Shown here: in pieces, positions 1 to 7,224 of the stretch
Numbering within the stretch: the stretch's first letter is position 1
How the letters are laid out: each line of letters starts with the position of its first letter
DNA from: Jiella marina
Lineage (GTDB): Bacteria > Pseudomonadota > Alphaproteobacteria > Rhizobiales > Rhizobiaceae
DNA: 64,000 nt
Direction of reading: 5' to 3'
Assembly (NCBI RefSeq): GCF_024359545.1
Contig: NZ_JAKQZG010000003.1
Location: forward strand, 372,001-436,000
Translations under genes and position numbers: made by a program
The notes under the pieces: model-generated
The model's input: the letters and a program-made list of their open reading frames with translations, nothing else
What the model was told of the DNA's origin: nothing
The model's database searches: none

Positions 1-244
1 TATTGCTAGCTGCAGCGGGCTGTTCTGCTGGGCAGCTTGTCTTAAACTGACATTACTTAACGGAGCTGCTCGCCGCGCCTTATCAAATGGCGACCCATCT
101 CCTTGGGATCGCACTTGAGGAGCTTTCCAAAATTATTCGATCCGGCGATGGGCGGAAGCACTAATGCCGTGCGGAGGGACAGTGCGGCGAACCAGCCTTC
201 CCGAATCGGGATCGAAGAATAAAAAGGGAACATCGGAGGTGCCG

Positions 245-493
245 GTGTTCCAGACAATCGACGATTTGCGGCGCAACGAATGGTGGCTGGAGTTGCGCTG
301 CCTCGAGTGCGAGCGCTGCGTTCACGTGCCGCATCCGATGCTGCCGCGGCGGTGCCGACCGGATCTTCCCATTCATCTTGCTGCGGCGTTCTTCCGCTGT
401 CGATGCGGGAGCAAGCAGCTTCGCTCGCGTGCCGTCGATCTAATGGACCCGGGGCGGGCGCGGCCATCATGGGCGCGGGCTTGGTGGGAATGA
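245..493 (+). CDS. small Cys-rich, possibly zinc-binding protein
   Basis: Encodes about 82 residues. The GTG at 245 is preferred because a perfect GGAGG lies five bases upstream (235-239); an in-frame ATG at 164 would only add a low-quality leader. The N-terminal half holds a CxxC pair (CLEC) plus two more Cys, and a CxCG pair follows about 30 residues later, the spacing of a degenerate zinc ribbon. Small proteins of this look are common in alphaproteobacterial accessory DNA, but I recognise no named family and assign no function. The last 15 residues (Arg/Trp/Ala-rich) look less natural, so the frame may be decayed at its 3' end. It stands alone upstream of another small frame. Confidence 0.45.
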   Translation: MFQTIDDLRRNEWWLELRCLECERCVHVPHPMLPRRCRPDLPIHLAAAFFRCRCGSKQLRSRAVDLMDPGRARPSWARAWWE

Positions 494-608
494 ACGAATG
501 AATGGCTTGTGGCGGGCCCATTCGTTGGAAACCATAGCAATTGGACGCGACTCGACCAGAGGTAATAAATAGTTCACTCTCGCCTCAAAATTGTCATGGG
601 AGGCTGGA

Positions 609-788
609 ATGGACAAGGCTGATTTGGCAATGGCCGGACTAAGAGGGCTTGAGCGCGAGCGCCAAGCTTTGGCTGGCGGAGGCTTGCAGTTCGCTGCGCA
701 CCTTGTCGAGATCGCACAGGAAGAACTCTTGAGCGTCATAGCCGTCGAGACGCAAAAGAAGCCAAAGGCTCGCGAAGCGGCGGAATAG
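609..788 (+). CDS. hypothetical small protein
   Basis: A 59-residue frame starting at ATG 609, with GGGAGG at 598-603 as a good ribosome binding site; an in-frame ATG at 591 would leave no such site. The product looks like a soluble, mostly helical, charged protein without Cys, signal peptide or membrane segment. I recognise no family. It lies 16 bases upstream of the nuclease gene on the same strand and could share its transcript. The opposite strand also has an open frame here, but that one has no ribosome binding site and poor composition. Support is the ribosome binding site and strand context only. Confidence 0.4.
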   Translation: MDKADLAMAGLRGLERERQALAGGGLQFAAHLVEIAQEELLSVIAVETQKKPKAREAAE

Positions 789-804
789 CGCATATGGTGT
801 CGGC

Positions 805-1224
805 ATGATCCGGCAAACCCTTCTCGCGTTCGCCCTCATGGCCGGTACGGCCCAGGCCCAGGAACTCAGTTCCTTCAGGACACCAGAGGATTGCGGCCTC
901 TACCGCTACAAAGCGATCATCAAACGGGTCTACGACGGTGATACCGTATGGGCCGATATCGATCTCGGCTTCCACACGTGGCGCCATGACGAGTCCCTGC
1001 GGCTCTATGGGATCGACACGCCAGAAGTCAGAGGCGAGGAGCGGCCGGAAGGCCTCAAGGCCCGCGACGCCCTTCGCAAGCGCATCGACGGCAAGGAATT
1101 GATCATCTGCACGATCAAGGATGAACAGGGCAAGTTTGGGCGCTTCCTCGCGATCTTATGGGATGGCGAGGAGAACCTGAACGAGTGGCTTCTCAAGGAA
1201 GGGTATGCTGAGCCTTATGACTAG
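805..1224 (+). CDS. exported staphylococcal-nuclease-like (Snase) protein
   Basis: Encodes 139 residues with a signal peptide (residues 1-18, ending AQAQ) and one Snase/thermonuclease domain. The family signatures are visible: YDGDTV for calcium binding, the Arg and Glu of LRLYGIDTPE, and the second Arg in GKFGRFLA. These match the catalytic Arg35, Glu43 and Arg87 of staphylococcal nuclease, so the enzyme is probably active. The expected role is calcium-dependent phosphodiester cleavage of DNA or RNA outside the cytoplasm. Its length is normal for a single-domain family member. A second, divergent Snase-like gene lies 1.3 kb away on the other strand. The biological target is unknown. Confidence 0.85.
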   Translation: MIRQTLLAFALMAGTAQAQELSSFRTPEDCGLYRYKAIIKRVYDGDTVWADIDLGFHTWRHDESLRLYGIDTPEVRGEERPEGLKARDALRKRIDGKELIICTIKDEQGKFGRFLAILWDGEENLNEWLLKEGYAEPYD

Positions 1225-1303
1225 GCGGATATGAAGAGCCCAGCCGGAGCGGGGTCGGTCTCAAAACAACTGTCTTCGTTTGATACAAGGCGAAAGTTTC
1301 CAG

Positions 1304-1594
1304 TCACTTGCCCTCAAGGATCCACCGCAGCTCGAGGAGGTCCGTTGGGTGAACGTGCGAGTCCCGGTGCGCGATGATCAGCCCGCCGCCGCCCGCGACA
1401 TGGGCTACCGCTTCGTCCGGATCCGCGAAGTCTTGGCATTCATAAAGCGCCACCGCCCAATCATTTTGGCCGCGTAGCTCGTGCCAGGCTTTTTCGTATC
1501 GGTCTAGCGCTGCGCCGCGTAGGGCGATCCCTTCGTTCTCGATCCGGCGCCCTTGTCTGGTTCGCAAAACGAAGGCCATGCGATGCCGGATCAC
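1304..1594 (-). CDS. hypothetical small protein
   Basis: A 96-residue frame read leftward; it begins at GTG 1594, with an alternative ATG five codons later at 1579. Composition is that of a real soluble protein, with a central aromatic stretch (WAVALYECQDF) followed by a Gly-rich turn (AGGGGLI) and a hydrophobic C-terminus. No signal peptide, membrane segment or known motif is seen. It converges with the upstream nuclease gene and lies 28 bases downstream of the collagen-like gene on the same strand, so the two may be co-transcribed. I do not recognise the family. The overlapping plus-strand frame looks like a shadow. Confidence 0.5.
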   Translation of the reverse strand: MIRHRMAFVLRTRQGRRIENEGIALRGAALDRYEKAWHELRGQNDWAVALYECQDFADPDEAVAHVAGGGGLIIAHRDSHVHPTDLLELRWILEGK

Positions 1595-1622
1595 CCCTAT
1601 TCGGTTGTGTTACCTCAATAAT

Positions 1623-2345
1623 CTACTCGAATCTGATGCGAACAACGGTATTGCCGTTGGCATCGACTGCATATCGATCAATGTGAAACTTCCGTTCTCG
1701 CATCCAAGAAAAAGCGCATTTATTTCCATCGAGGCAGGTCCAATCTCCATATCCAGACGTATCGAAATGCATTGTTCCGCCAGCTCGGTTCGGATCGAAA
1801 CCATTGTAAGACGTCAGACGTTCTCCATCAGGGCCACAAAACTCGTCGCCCTTTTGAAGATCGATGAATTTGACAGTTCTTGCCGTAGCTTGAGTAATGC
1901 ATCGCGACGTGTCAAATACGTTTGAATTCCGTAAAGATGCTGTCTGCAGGGGCGTAGTTGGGTCCGATACCGAGCGTGCTTTCAACGTTTTGGCTATCAG
2001 CCGTTCGACGTCTTCTTCATTTAGGGACCAGCCGGGCTCCCCTCGGGGCCCTTGCTCGCCTTTCGGACCTGGCACACCCTGATCACCTTTCGGGCCTCGT
2101 GGTCCAACTGGACCTTCCGGCCCCCGTTCTCCGGGGGCGCCGCGCAACACCGAACGCTCAGCTGTAGCGTCGAGCTGGCGGCGAAGTTCGCTAACTTGCG
2201 CCTCGAGAGCCACAACCTTCGCTTTTGCCGAATCGAACTCGTTCTTGATATTGGCGGCGTAAATGGCTCCACCCCCGATTGTGCCAGCGAACCCGAGCAA
2301 AACCGTGGCAGCTCCTGCTAGGCGGAGAAGATCGCTCTGCAACAT
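1623..2345 (-). CDS. membrane-anchored collagen-like protein
   Basis: Encodes 240 residues from ATG 2345, chosen over an upstream in-frame start (2432) because AGAGGG lies just ahead of it. Order: an N-terminal hydrophobic segment (about residues 5-25) that fits a signal anchor; a predicted coiled coil (about 27-62); an uninterrupted run of 12 Gly-X-Y triplets (about 66-102) rich in GPK, GPR and GEP; and a C-terminal globular part with four Cys (about 150-240). Bacterial collagen-like proteins usually form homotrimers, with the coiled coil nucleating the helix; that is family knowledge. A periplasmic or surface position is inferred from the anchor. The function of the C-terminal domain is unknown. 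Confidence 0.78.
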   Translation of the reverse strand: MLQSDLLRLAGAATVLLGFAGTIGGGAIYAANIKNEFDSAKAKVVALEAQVSELRRQLDATAERSVLRGAPGERGPEGPVGPRGPKGDQGVPGPKGEQGPRGEPGWSLNEEDVERLIAKTLKARSVSDPTTPLQTASLRNSNVFDTSRCITQATARTVKFIDLQKGDEFCGPDGERLTSYNGFDPNRAGGTMHFDTSGYGDWTCLDGNKCAFSWMRERKFHIDRYAVDANGNTVVRIRFE

Positions 2346-2539
2346 CAAACCCTCTTTTGGGATAAACTTCAGGCACCTCAGATCGCCAGAAATTTGACGT
2401 GTTACGATGGCGACGTATGGCTCCGGCGTCACAATTAGAAGCTTCTTTATAGCCTCCGCTTGTCTTTGCGTAAAAATATTATTTTCGGCTGCGACTATTT
2501 ACCAAGAAACGCGCTTCGGTGCGGATACGGCACTGTCCG

Positions 2540-2956
2540 TCACCATTTGCACCACACATTCCCCTCGTTCGGCCAAGGCTGGGCAAGCCCTTCACTGATA
2601 AGCACCTCGCCAGCATCGCGGCCATCGGCGAGCCGGACGCGGACGATTGCTCGTCCATATCGGCCGACATCGCCACTGTCGATGATCTGGTAGCCGGCGC
2701 CCATGAGCGACCGCAGCCGATCGCGCGCCTGGACGGCAAGATCAGCCTCGCGATCGCATTCGGCGTGGGCCGGCATCTCGGGCGTGTCGACTGCTTCCAT
2801 TCGCCAGTTCAGGCCGCGCTCATAGCCGGTGTCGCCGTCGACGATGCAGGTGAGGCGGCGCTCTTCCCGGTTCCCACCTTTGCAGACCGGAAGAGGGTCG
2901 GCCGCGGCGGGAATGGCGATCAGAACTGCGAGGGCGACGAGGGTAGGGCGTATCAC
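2540..2956 (-). CDS. exported Snase-like nuclease, second copy
   Basis: Encodes 138 residues from GTG 2956. That start overlaps the stop of the LysM gene as GTGA and gives an immediate signal peptide (VIRPTLVALAVLIAIPAAA). The Snase fold is recognisable: VDGDTG, the Arg and Glu of WRMEAVDTPE, and the Arg in GRYGRA. The Thr-Gly after DGD replaces the usual Thr-hydrophobic, and there are additional Cys (near residues 30, 41, 70 and 136) that may form disulfides in the periplasm. It is the last gene of a three-gene overlapping unit with a LysM protein and a 54-residue protein. It is only distantly similar to the Snase gene at 805, so a recent tandem duplication is unlikely. Confidence 0.75.
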   Translation of the reverse strand: MIRPTLVALAVLIAIPAAADPLPVCKGGNREERRLTCIVDGDTGYERGLNWRMEAVDTPEMPAHAECDREADLAVQARDRLRSLMGAGYQIIDSGDVGRYGRAIVRVRLADGRDAGEVLISEGLAQPWPNEGNVWCKW

Positions 2957-3171
2957 TGGTGGCGCTCCGGCATCTGCAAAACCGTCCCTGGGAAGATCCA
3001 ATTCGGTCCGCTCATGGTCTTCTGGCATCCGCGGCGCTTCTGCTCTTCTTCGATGGCACGACGGTTCGCCTCAAGGCGCCAGAGAGCTTCCCAGCCCTTA
3101 CCCGGTCCAAGCTCTCGATCCGCGATCAAGCCGAGCGTGTCTCCTGGCCTGACTAGGTAATCGCGCGTCAT
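2953..3171 (-). CDS. small LysM-domain protein
   Basis: Encodes 72 residues that are essentially one LysM motif: YLVRPGDTLGLIADRELG at the start, a Trp-Leu-x5-Asn core, then P-x-W-I-F-PG-x-VL-x-MP. LysM domains bind N-acetylglucosamine in peptidoglycan or chitin. There is no signal peptide in the chosen frame. ATG 3171 is preferred because it overlaps the upstream stop as ATGA; ATG 3177 is an alternative that adds two residues. Its stop overlaps the GTG of the Snase gene by four bases, so the three genes should be translated as a coupled unit. Small stand-alone LysM proteins of this kind also occur as phage tail components. Confidence 0.7.
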   Translation of the reverse strand: MTRDYLVRPGDTLGLIADRELGPGKGWEALWRLEANRRAIEEEQKRRGCQKTMSGPNWIFPGTVLQMPERHQ

Positions 3172-3332
3172 GCCCACTCCACATCGAGCTTGCGGAGCTC
3201 CTCCACAACGTCGGCGAACCCGTGGGCGATCAGCACCTCTTCCAGGATAGCGACGGCGTCGCTTGCCTTCTTCTCGCGCGGCGCGGCATCTTTCAGTTTT
3301 CGAGGTTCGTCGATCGCTTCGGTTCGGGACAT
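3168..3332 (-). CDS. hypothetical 54-residue charged protein
   Basis: A short frame read from ATG 3332 to TGA 3168. The product is highly charged: an N-terminal Lys/Arg/Glu-rich half (about residues 1-25) and a C-terminal amphipathic helix-like part (about 26-54), with no Cys and no membrane segment. Its stop overlaps the LysM start as ATGA, which is the main support for it being a real gene. I recognise no family. As first gene of the unit with LysM and Snase genes it may be an accessory or regulatory component, but nothing in its sequence says which. Confidence 0.55.
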   Translation of the reverse strand: MSRTEAIDEPRKLKDAAPREKKASDAVAILEEVLIAHGFADVVEELRKLDVEWA

Positions 3333-3723
3333 GGTCGCTGGCTCTATCTATTTCGGTGCGGGCGACGCTGAAAATAGCGCAATGATTTCAACGGACAAAA
3401 AACGCCCCGCACCTATGCCTAAGAGACTGTTTTACCAGTGATTATTCGCCAATTCTCGACCGCACCATTCTTTCCGACAAGTGTTTTGATCTCCCTTCCT
3501 CAGCCAGCGCGCTTGCGGCCTGCGGGATCGGGTGGCCGGCATTCGAGCAAGCGTCTCAGCGCCTGCCGAGAAACCCGTTTTCTGCTACGGGCGTCGCGCA
3601 GTGATCGCGTCCTTGCCTGGTGTGGCGATTTTCGAGCCGAGAGCATCCAGCGGACACAAGTGCCTGTTTTCTGCGGCCTTGCGGCCACTGGACAATTCCC
3701 TTCGCTTCGGCCTTCATTCGCCC
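3333..3723. other. intergenic region between accessory block and dctB
   Basis: No convincing gene. It holds the presumed divergent promoters of the small-gene unit to the left and of dctB to the right. The composition is AT-richer at about 3350-3480 (A-run near 3398, TTTTACCAGTGATTATT near 3430) and then becomes strongly GC-rich, so the edge of the accessory block probably lies here. I see no tRNA, attachment-site repeat or integrase remnant. Open frames crossing this stretch are extensions of dctB or shadows. Confidence 0.4.
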
Positions 3724-5511
3724 ATGTGGAGGCACCCCAACAGACGAAAATATCGGCAATGGCGCGTTGTCACTTCCGTGGTCGCCCTGTCCATTGCGGT
3801 CATGGCCGCTTGGGCCGCGGGCGAGAATGCGGCGCGTCAGACGCGCGAGGCCATCGCGCGGCAGGCTGTGGAAACACTGAACCTGCAGGCGCAGGCGCTC
3901 AATGGAGCATTGGAGAAGTTCCTGCTGCTTGCGCCTCTTCTGGCCCGTCAGGCGGAGATCCGCAGCTTCGTCTCCTCGCCGCAGCCCGCGGACGAGGAAG
4001 AGATCGGCAACGTTCTGCGCACGATCAGGAATTTCTCCGGCGCCGTCGATGTGATCCTCCTTGATGCGGCAGAGGCTGAAATCCAGGCCGCCCGAGATGC
4101 GTTGAACAGCTCGGAACCGATCGAGCCCGCGATCGCGATGGCGCGGCGCGGCGTGCTCGGGCGGCAAAGCCTGACATTGCCGGGCGGTCGCCGCGTCTAT
4201 GCCTTCGTCTCCGCCATTCGTGTCGACGGCCGTCTCGATGGCTTCGTGGCGGTCCTGGTCGGATTCGAAGACTTCGAGGCCAGTTGGTCGCTCAGTTCGA
4301 ACCCGATCTACATCCGCGACGAGAACGGTCGGATTCTCCTCAGCAATCGCGCGGGCTGGCGCCAGCGCATCCTGTCGGAGGTGCCCGAGGCCCGGGCGGC
4401 CGATTTCATCGACCTCAAGCGCGAATTGCCGACGCTGGGGTGGGAACTGCATGTCCTCGCGGACAGTACGCCGATCGCGCGGAGTGCCCGAGCGCCGGCG
4501 GCGCTGGCGTTTCTGCTCGTGCTCGTTGCCGGAGCTTTGGCCCTGTTCGTCCTGCGACGACGGGAGGCGGCGATCGCGGGCCAGCGCAAGGATCGGGCCC
4601 TTGCGCTTCGGCTCGAACGTCAGATACGCGATCGTACGCTCGCCTTGCGGAACGCCAATGAAAGCCTGCGCATGGAGGTTGCCGAGCGCAAGGCGGCCGA
4701 AGATCGGCTCCGCGAGACCCAGGCCAGTCTGGTACACAGTGCCAAGCTGGCGACTCTCGGACAGATGTCGGCCGCGCTCAGCCATGAATACAATCAGCCG
4801 GTTGCTGCAATTCGCACCTATGCGGAAAACGCCGAGCGCTTCCTTCTGGCCGGCAAGACCGATCGCGTTCGGGGCAATCTCGACAGGATCGGCCAGCTGA
4901 CCCAGCGAATGGCGGAATTGTCGCGCGCGCTGCTCGGCTTTTCCCGCAAGCCGGGCTCGGGCCTGGAGCGTGTGGCGATGGCATCGGTGTTGGGCGACGC
5001 GGTTATCCTGCTGCGCCCGCGTCTCAAGGGAAACGGCGTGGAGCTTCGCGTCGATCCGGCACTTTCCGAACTCGAGGTCTGGGGAGGTCGGGTGAGGCTG
5101 TCGCAGATCTTCGTCAATCTCGTCTCCAATGCCGCCGACGCGATCGTGTCTGCGCAGGAGGCGAAGGCGACCGAAAGACAGGGGCAGATCTCCATCGAAC
5201 TGGCGACCATCGACACCTGTTCGGTCACGATCCGTGTCTCCGACAACGGTCCGGGCATACCCGAAGCCGTCCGCGAAACGCTGTTCGACCCGTTCGTGAC
5301 CACCAAGCCGACAGGGGAGGGGCTGGGGATCGGCCTTGCGATCGTCTCCAGCATCGTCGGTGACTGCGACGGGTCGATCGGCCTCGAAAAGACCGGTCCC
5401 GAGGGAACATCCTTCCTCCTCACCTTGCGCCTGTCGCGTCCCATGACATTTGAGGGGGAGAGTTCGCTGTTTCACGAGCCAGAAGCGAAGGTCCGGGAGA
5501 TGGCGTCATGA
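3724..5511 (+). CDS. dctB: C4-dicarboxylate sensor histidine kinase DctB
   Basis: Encodes 595 residues from ATG 3724; the frame is open further upstream but that part lacks membrane-protein character. Order: transmembrane segment (about 15-35), periplasmic double-PAS-like sensor domain (about 40-270), second transmembrane segment (about 265-290), a coiled linker, then the kinase core. The H-box reads ALSHEYNQPVAAI, a variant of the DctB-type HELNQPLAAI; the N-box NAADAI, G1 DNGPGIP and G2 GLGIGLAI are intact. It should sense periplasmic C4-dicarboxylates such as succinate, malate or fumarate and phosphorylate DctD. The stop overlaps the dctD start as ATGA. Its target is very likely the TRAP operon dctPQM downstream. 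Confidence 0.9.
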   Translation: MWRHPNRRKYRQWRVVTSVVALSIAVMAAWAAGENAARQTREAIARQAVETLNLQAQALNGALEKFLLLAPLLARQAEIRSFVSSPQPADEEEIGNVLRTIRNFSGAVDVILLDAAEAEIQAARDALNSSEPIEPAIAMARRGVLGRQSLTLPGGRRVYAFVSAIRVDGRLDGFVAVLVGFEDFEASWSLSSNPIYIRDENGRILLSNRAGWRQRILSEVPEARAADFIDLKRELPTLGWELHVLADSTPIARSARAPAALAFLLVLVAGALALFVLRRREAAIAGQRKDRALALRLERQIRDRTLALRNANESLRMEVAERKAAEDRLRETQASLVHSAKLATLGQMSAALSHEYNQPVAAIRTYAENAERFLLAGKTDRVRGNLDRIGQLTQRMAELSRALLGFSRKPGSGLERVAMASVLGDAVILLRPRLKGNGVELRVDPALSELEVWGGRVRLSQIFVNLVSNAADAIVSAQEAKATERQGQISIELATIDTCSVTIRVSDNGPGIPEAVRETLFDPFVTTKPTGEGLGIGLAIVSSIVGDCDGSIGLEKTGPEGTSFLLTLRLSRPMTFEGESSLFHEPEAKVREMAS

Positions 5512-6857
5512 GTCTTCCGACCGAACCGATCCTCTATCTCGTCGAGGACGATCCCGATCTGCGCGATGCGCTTCAGCAGGGCCTCGAACTCGAAGGCTTC
5601 GACGTCAGGGTCCACGATGCTGCCGGCCTCATGTCGGTTCTGCACGCGGAAGATTATGCGGTGATCGTCAGCGACATCCGCATGCCGCGGATCGACGGGC
5701 TGGAACTTCTCAGGAAGGTACTGGCGCTCGACCCGGCTTTGCCGGTCATCCTGATCACCGGCCATGGCGACGTGCAGACCGCCGTCGATGCGATGCAGGT
5801 CGGGGCCTACGACTTCATCGAGAAGCCGCTTTCGGTCTCGCGGCTCGCCGCGATCGCCAAGCGCGCCGTCGAGAAGCGTCGCCTGGTGCTGGAGAACCGG
5901 GTCCTGCGCTCCAGCCTCGACGGAGCCGACGAGCTGGAACGGCGACTGATCGGCCGCAGTCCGGGAATCAGGAAGCTGCGCCAGCAGATCCTGGCGATCG
6001 CCGACACCGACATCGACGTCCTCGTCCTCGGCGCGACGGGCACCGGCAAGGAGGTGGTCGCACGCGCGCTTCATGAATGCAGCACCCGGCGCGAGAAGAA
6101 CTTCGTGGCACTGAATTGCGCCGCGCTGCCGGCCGAGATCTTCGAAAGCGAGCTTTTCGGCCACGAGCCCGGCGCCTTCACCGGCGCCCAGAAGCCGCGG
6201 GTGGGCAAGCTGGAACATGCCGATGGCGGGACGATCTTTCTCGACGAGATCGAATCCATGCCGATGGACCTTCAGGCCAAGCTTCTGCGCGCCATCGAGC
6301 AGCGGACGATCGAGCGGCTGGGATCCAACAAGCCGATCAAGCTGGACGTTCGCTTCGTGGCTGCGACGAAGATCGATCTTGCGACGGCGAGCGAAGCCGG
6401 CAATTTCCGCTCCGATCTCTATTTTCGGCTGAACGTCGTCACGCTGGCGATCCCGGCGCTGCGCGAGCGGGTCAGCGACATTCCTCTGCTGTTCTTTCAC
6501 CTTGCCCGCGAAGCGCGGGCGCGGTTTCGCAAGGACATTCCCGAGGTCCCGGCCGAACTCGACCACTATCTCAGGACCCATGACTGGCCGGGCAATGTGC
6601 GCGAGCTGAGAAACGTCGCCGATCAGTTCGTGTTGGGCATGTGGTCGGGTCCGCTTCGGAACGAGGACCAAATGCCCGTTCCAGGGGGCGAGGGTTCCCT
6701 GGCCGACCAGTTGGCTCTGCACGAACGCGCGATCATCGAGGCTGAACTCGAACGCCATGGCGGCGCGCTCAAGCCGACCTACGAGGCCTTGCAGATCTCC
6801 CGAAAGGGACTTTACGATCGCATGCAGCGTCTCGGGCTCTATCCGGAAAGGCGTTGA
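5508..6857 (+). CDS. dctD: sigma-54-dependent response regulator DctD
   Basis: Encodes 449 residues, overlapping dctB by four bases. Receiver domain at about 1-125 with the phospho-acceptor Asp in VIVSDIRMPRIDG; AAA+ domain at about 150-380 with Walker A (GATGTGKE), the GAFTGA loop that contacts sigma-54, and Walker B (GGTIFLDEIES); C-terminal Fis-type helix-turn-helix at about 405-445. All three domains are complete and of normal NtrC-family length. When phosphorylated by DctB it should bind an upstream enhancer and drive open-complex formation. A perfect sigma-54 promoter sits at 7024-7039 ahead of dctP, which makes that operon the obvious target. Confidence in the assignment is high because of this context. 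Confidence 0.92.
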   Translation: MSLPTEPILYLVEDDPDLRDALQQGLELEGFDVRVHDAAGLMSVLHAEDYAVIVSDIRMPRIDGLELLRKVLALDPALPVILITGHGDVQTAVDAMQVGAYDFIEKPLSVSRLAAIAKRAVEKRRLVLENRVLRSSLDGADELERRLIGRSPGIRKLRQQILAIADTDIDVLVLGATGTGKEVVARALHECSTRREKNFVALNCAALPAEIFESELFGHEPGAFTGAQKPRVGKLEHADGGTIFLDEIESMPMDLQAKLLRAIEQRTIERLGSNKPIKLDVRFVAATKIDLATASEAGNFRSDLYFRLNVVTLAIPALRERVSDIPLLFFHLAREARARFRKDIPEVPAELDHYLRTHDWPGNVRELRNVADQFVLGMWSGPLRNEDQMPVPGGEGSLADQLALHERAIIEAELERHGGALKPTYEALQISRKGLYDRMQRLGLYPERR

Positions 6858-6880
6858 GGCCGCGCGCCGTATCGGACGGC

Positions 6881-6912
6881 ACCGGCATGTGTCGCCCGCT
6901 ACACATACCGGT
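6881..6912. promoter_or_regulatory. candidate DctD enhancer dyad
   Basis: A 32-base imperfect inverted repeat: left arm ACCGGCATGTGTCGCC, right arm CGCTACACATACCGGT. Thirteen of sixteen arm positions pair. It starts 24 bases after the dctD stop and its centre lies about 130 bases upstream of the -24/-12 element at 7024, a normal distance for an NtrC-family enhancer. No T-run follows, so a simple terminator is less likely. A partial relative (GTAGCGAACGATACAC) follows at 6924-6939 and could be a second weaker site. Confidence 0.55.
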
Positions 6913-7023
6913 CTCCTTCGTGGGTAGCGAACGATACACGCTGCAGAGCCGCTTTCACGCTGCGCAGGCCCTTCGCCCTCTAATTCCTTGAAAAATAGAG
7001 TTCCATTGTTTAGCCCTCGGCTT

Positions 7024-7039
7024 TGGCACGCGGCTTGCT
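7024..7039 (+). promoter_or_regulatory. sigma-54 (-24/-12) promoter of dctPQM
   Basis: Reads TGGCACG, four bases, TTGCT, an exact match to the RpoN consensus TGGCACG-N4-TTGCW with correct spacing. Transcription would start near 7050, leaving an untranslated leader of about 175 bases before dctP. It lies downstream of an earlier in-frame ATG at 6988, so that ATG cannot be the dctP start when this promoter is used. DctD, encoded just upstream, is the expected activator. Confidence 0.88.
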
Positions 7040-7224
7040 GCGATGGGTTCGTCGCGATGACGGGAGGCATCGCGCCACGCACCCTGCGGGCCGGTGAACA
7101 CCTGGCCCGGATGGAACGAGGCGTTCTTTCCCACACAAGCGATGTCGAGCGATCCGGCCCTGTGGCCGATCGGATCCATCACGCGGCGGTCCCTCCGGGA
7201 CCGTCCCGAAGAGAAAGACGAACC

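Noticed and set aside
3556-5475. A 639-codon minus-strand frame opposite dctB.
   Set aside because: DctB has full kinase motifs; the reverse frame is Arg-rich shadow.
6988-7224. Upstream in-frame start of dctP at 6988.
   Set aside because: It lies upstream of the sigma-54 promoter and before the signal peptide; the start at 7225 has a ribosome binding site.
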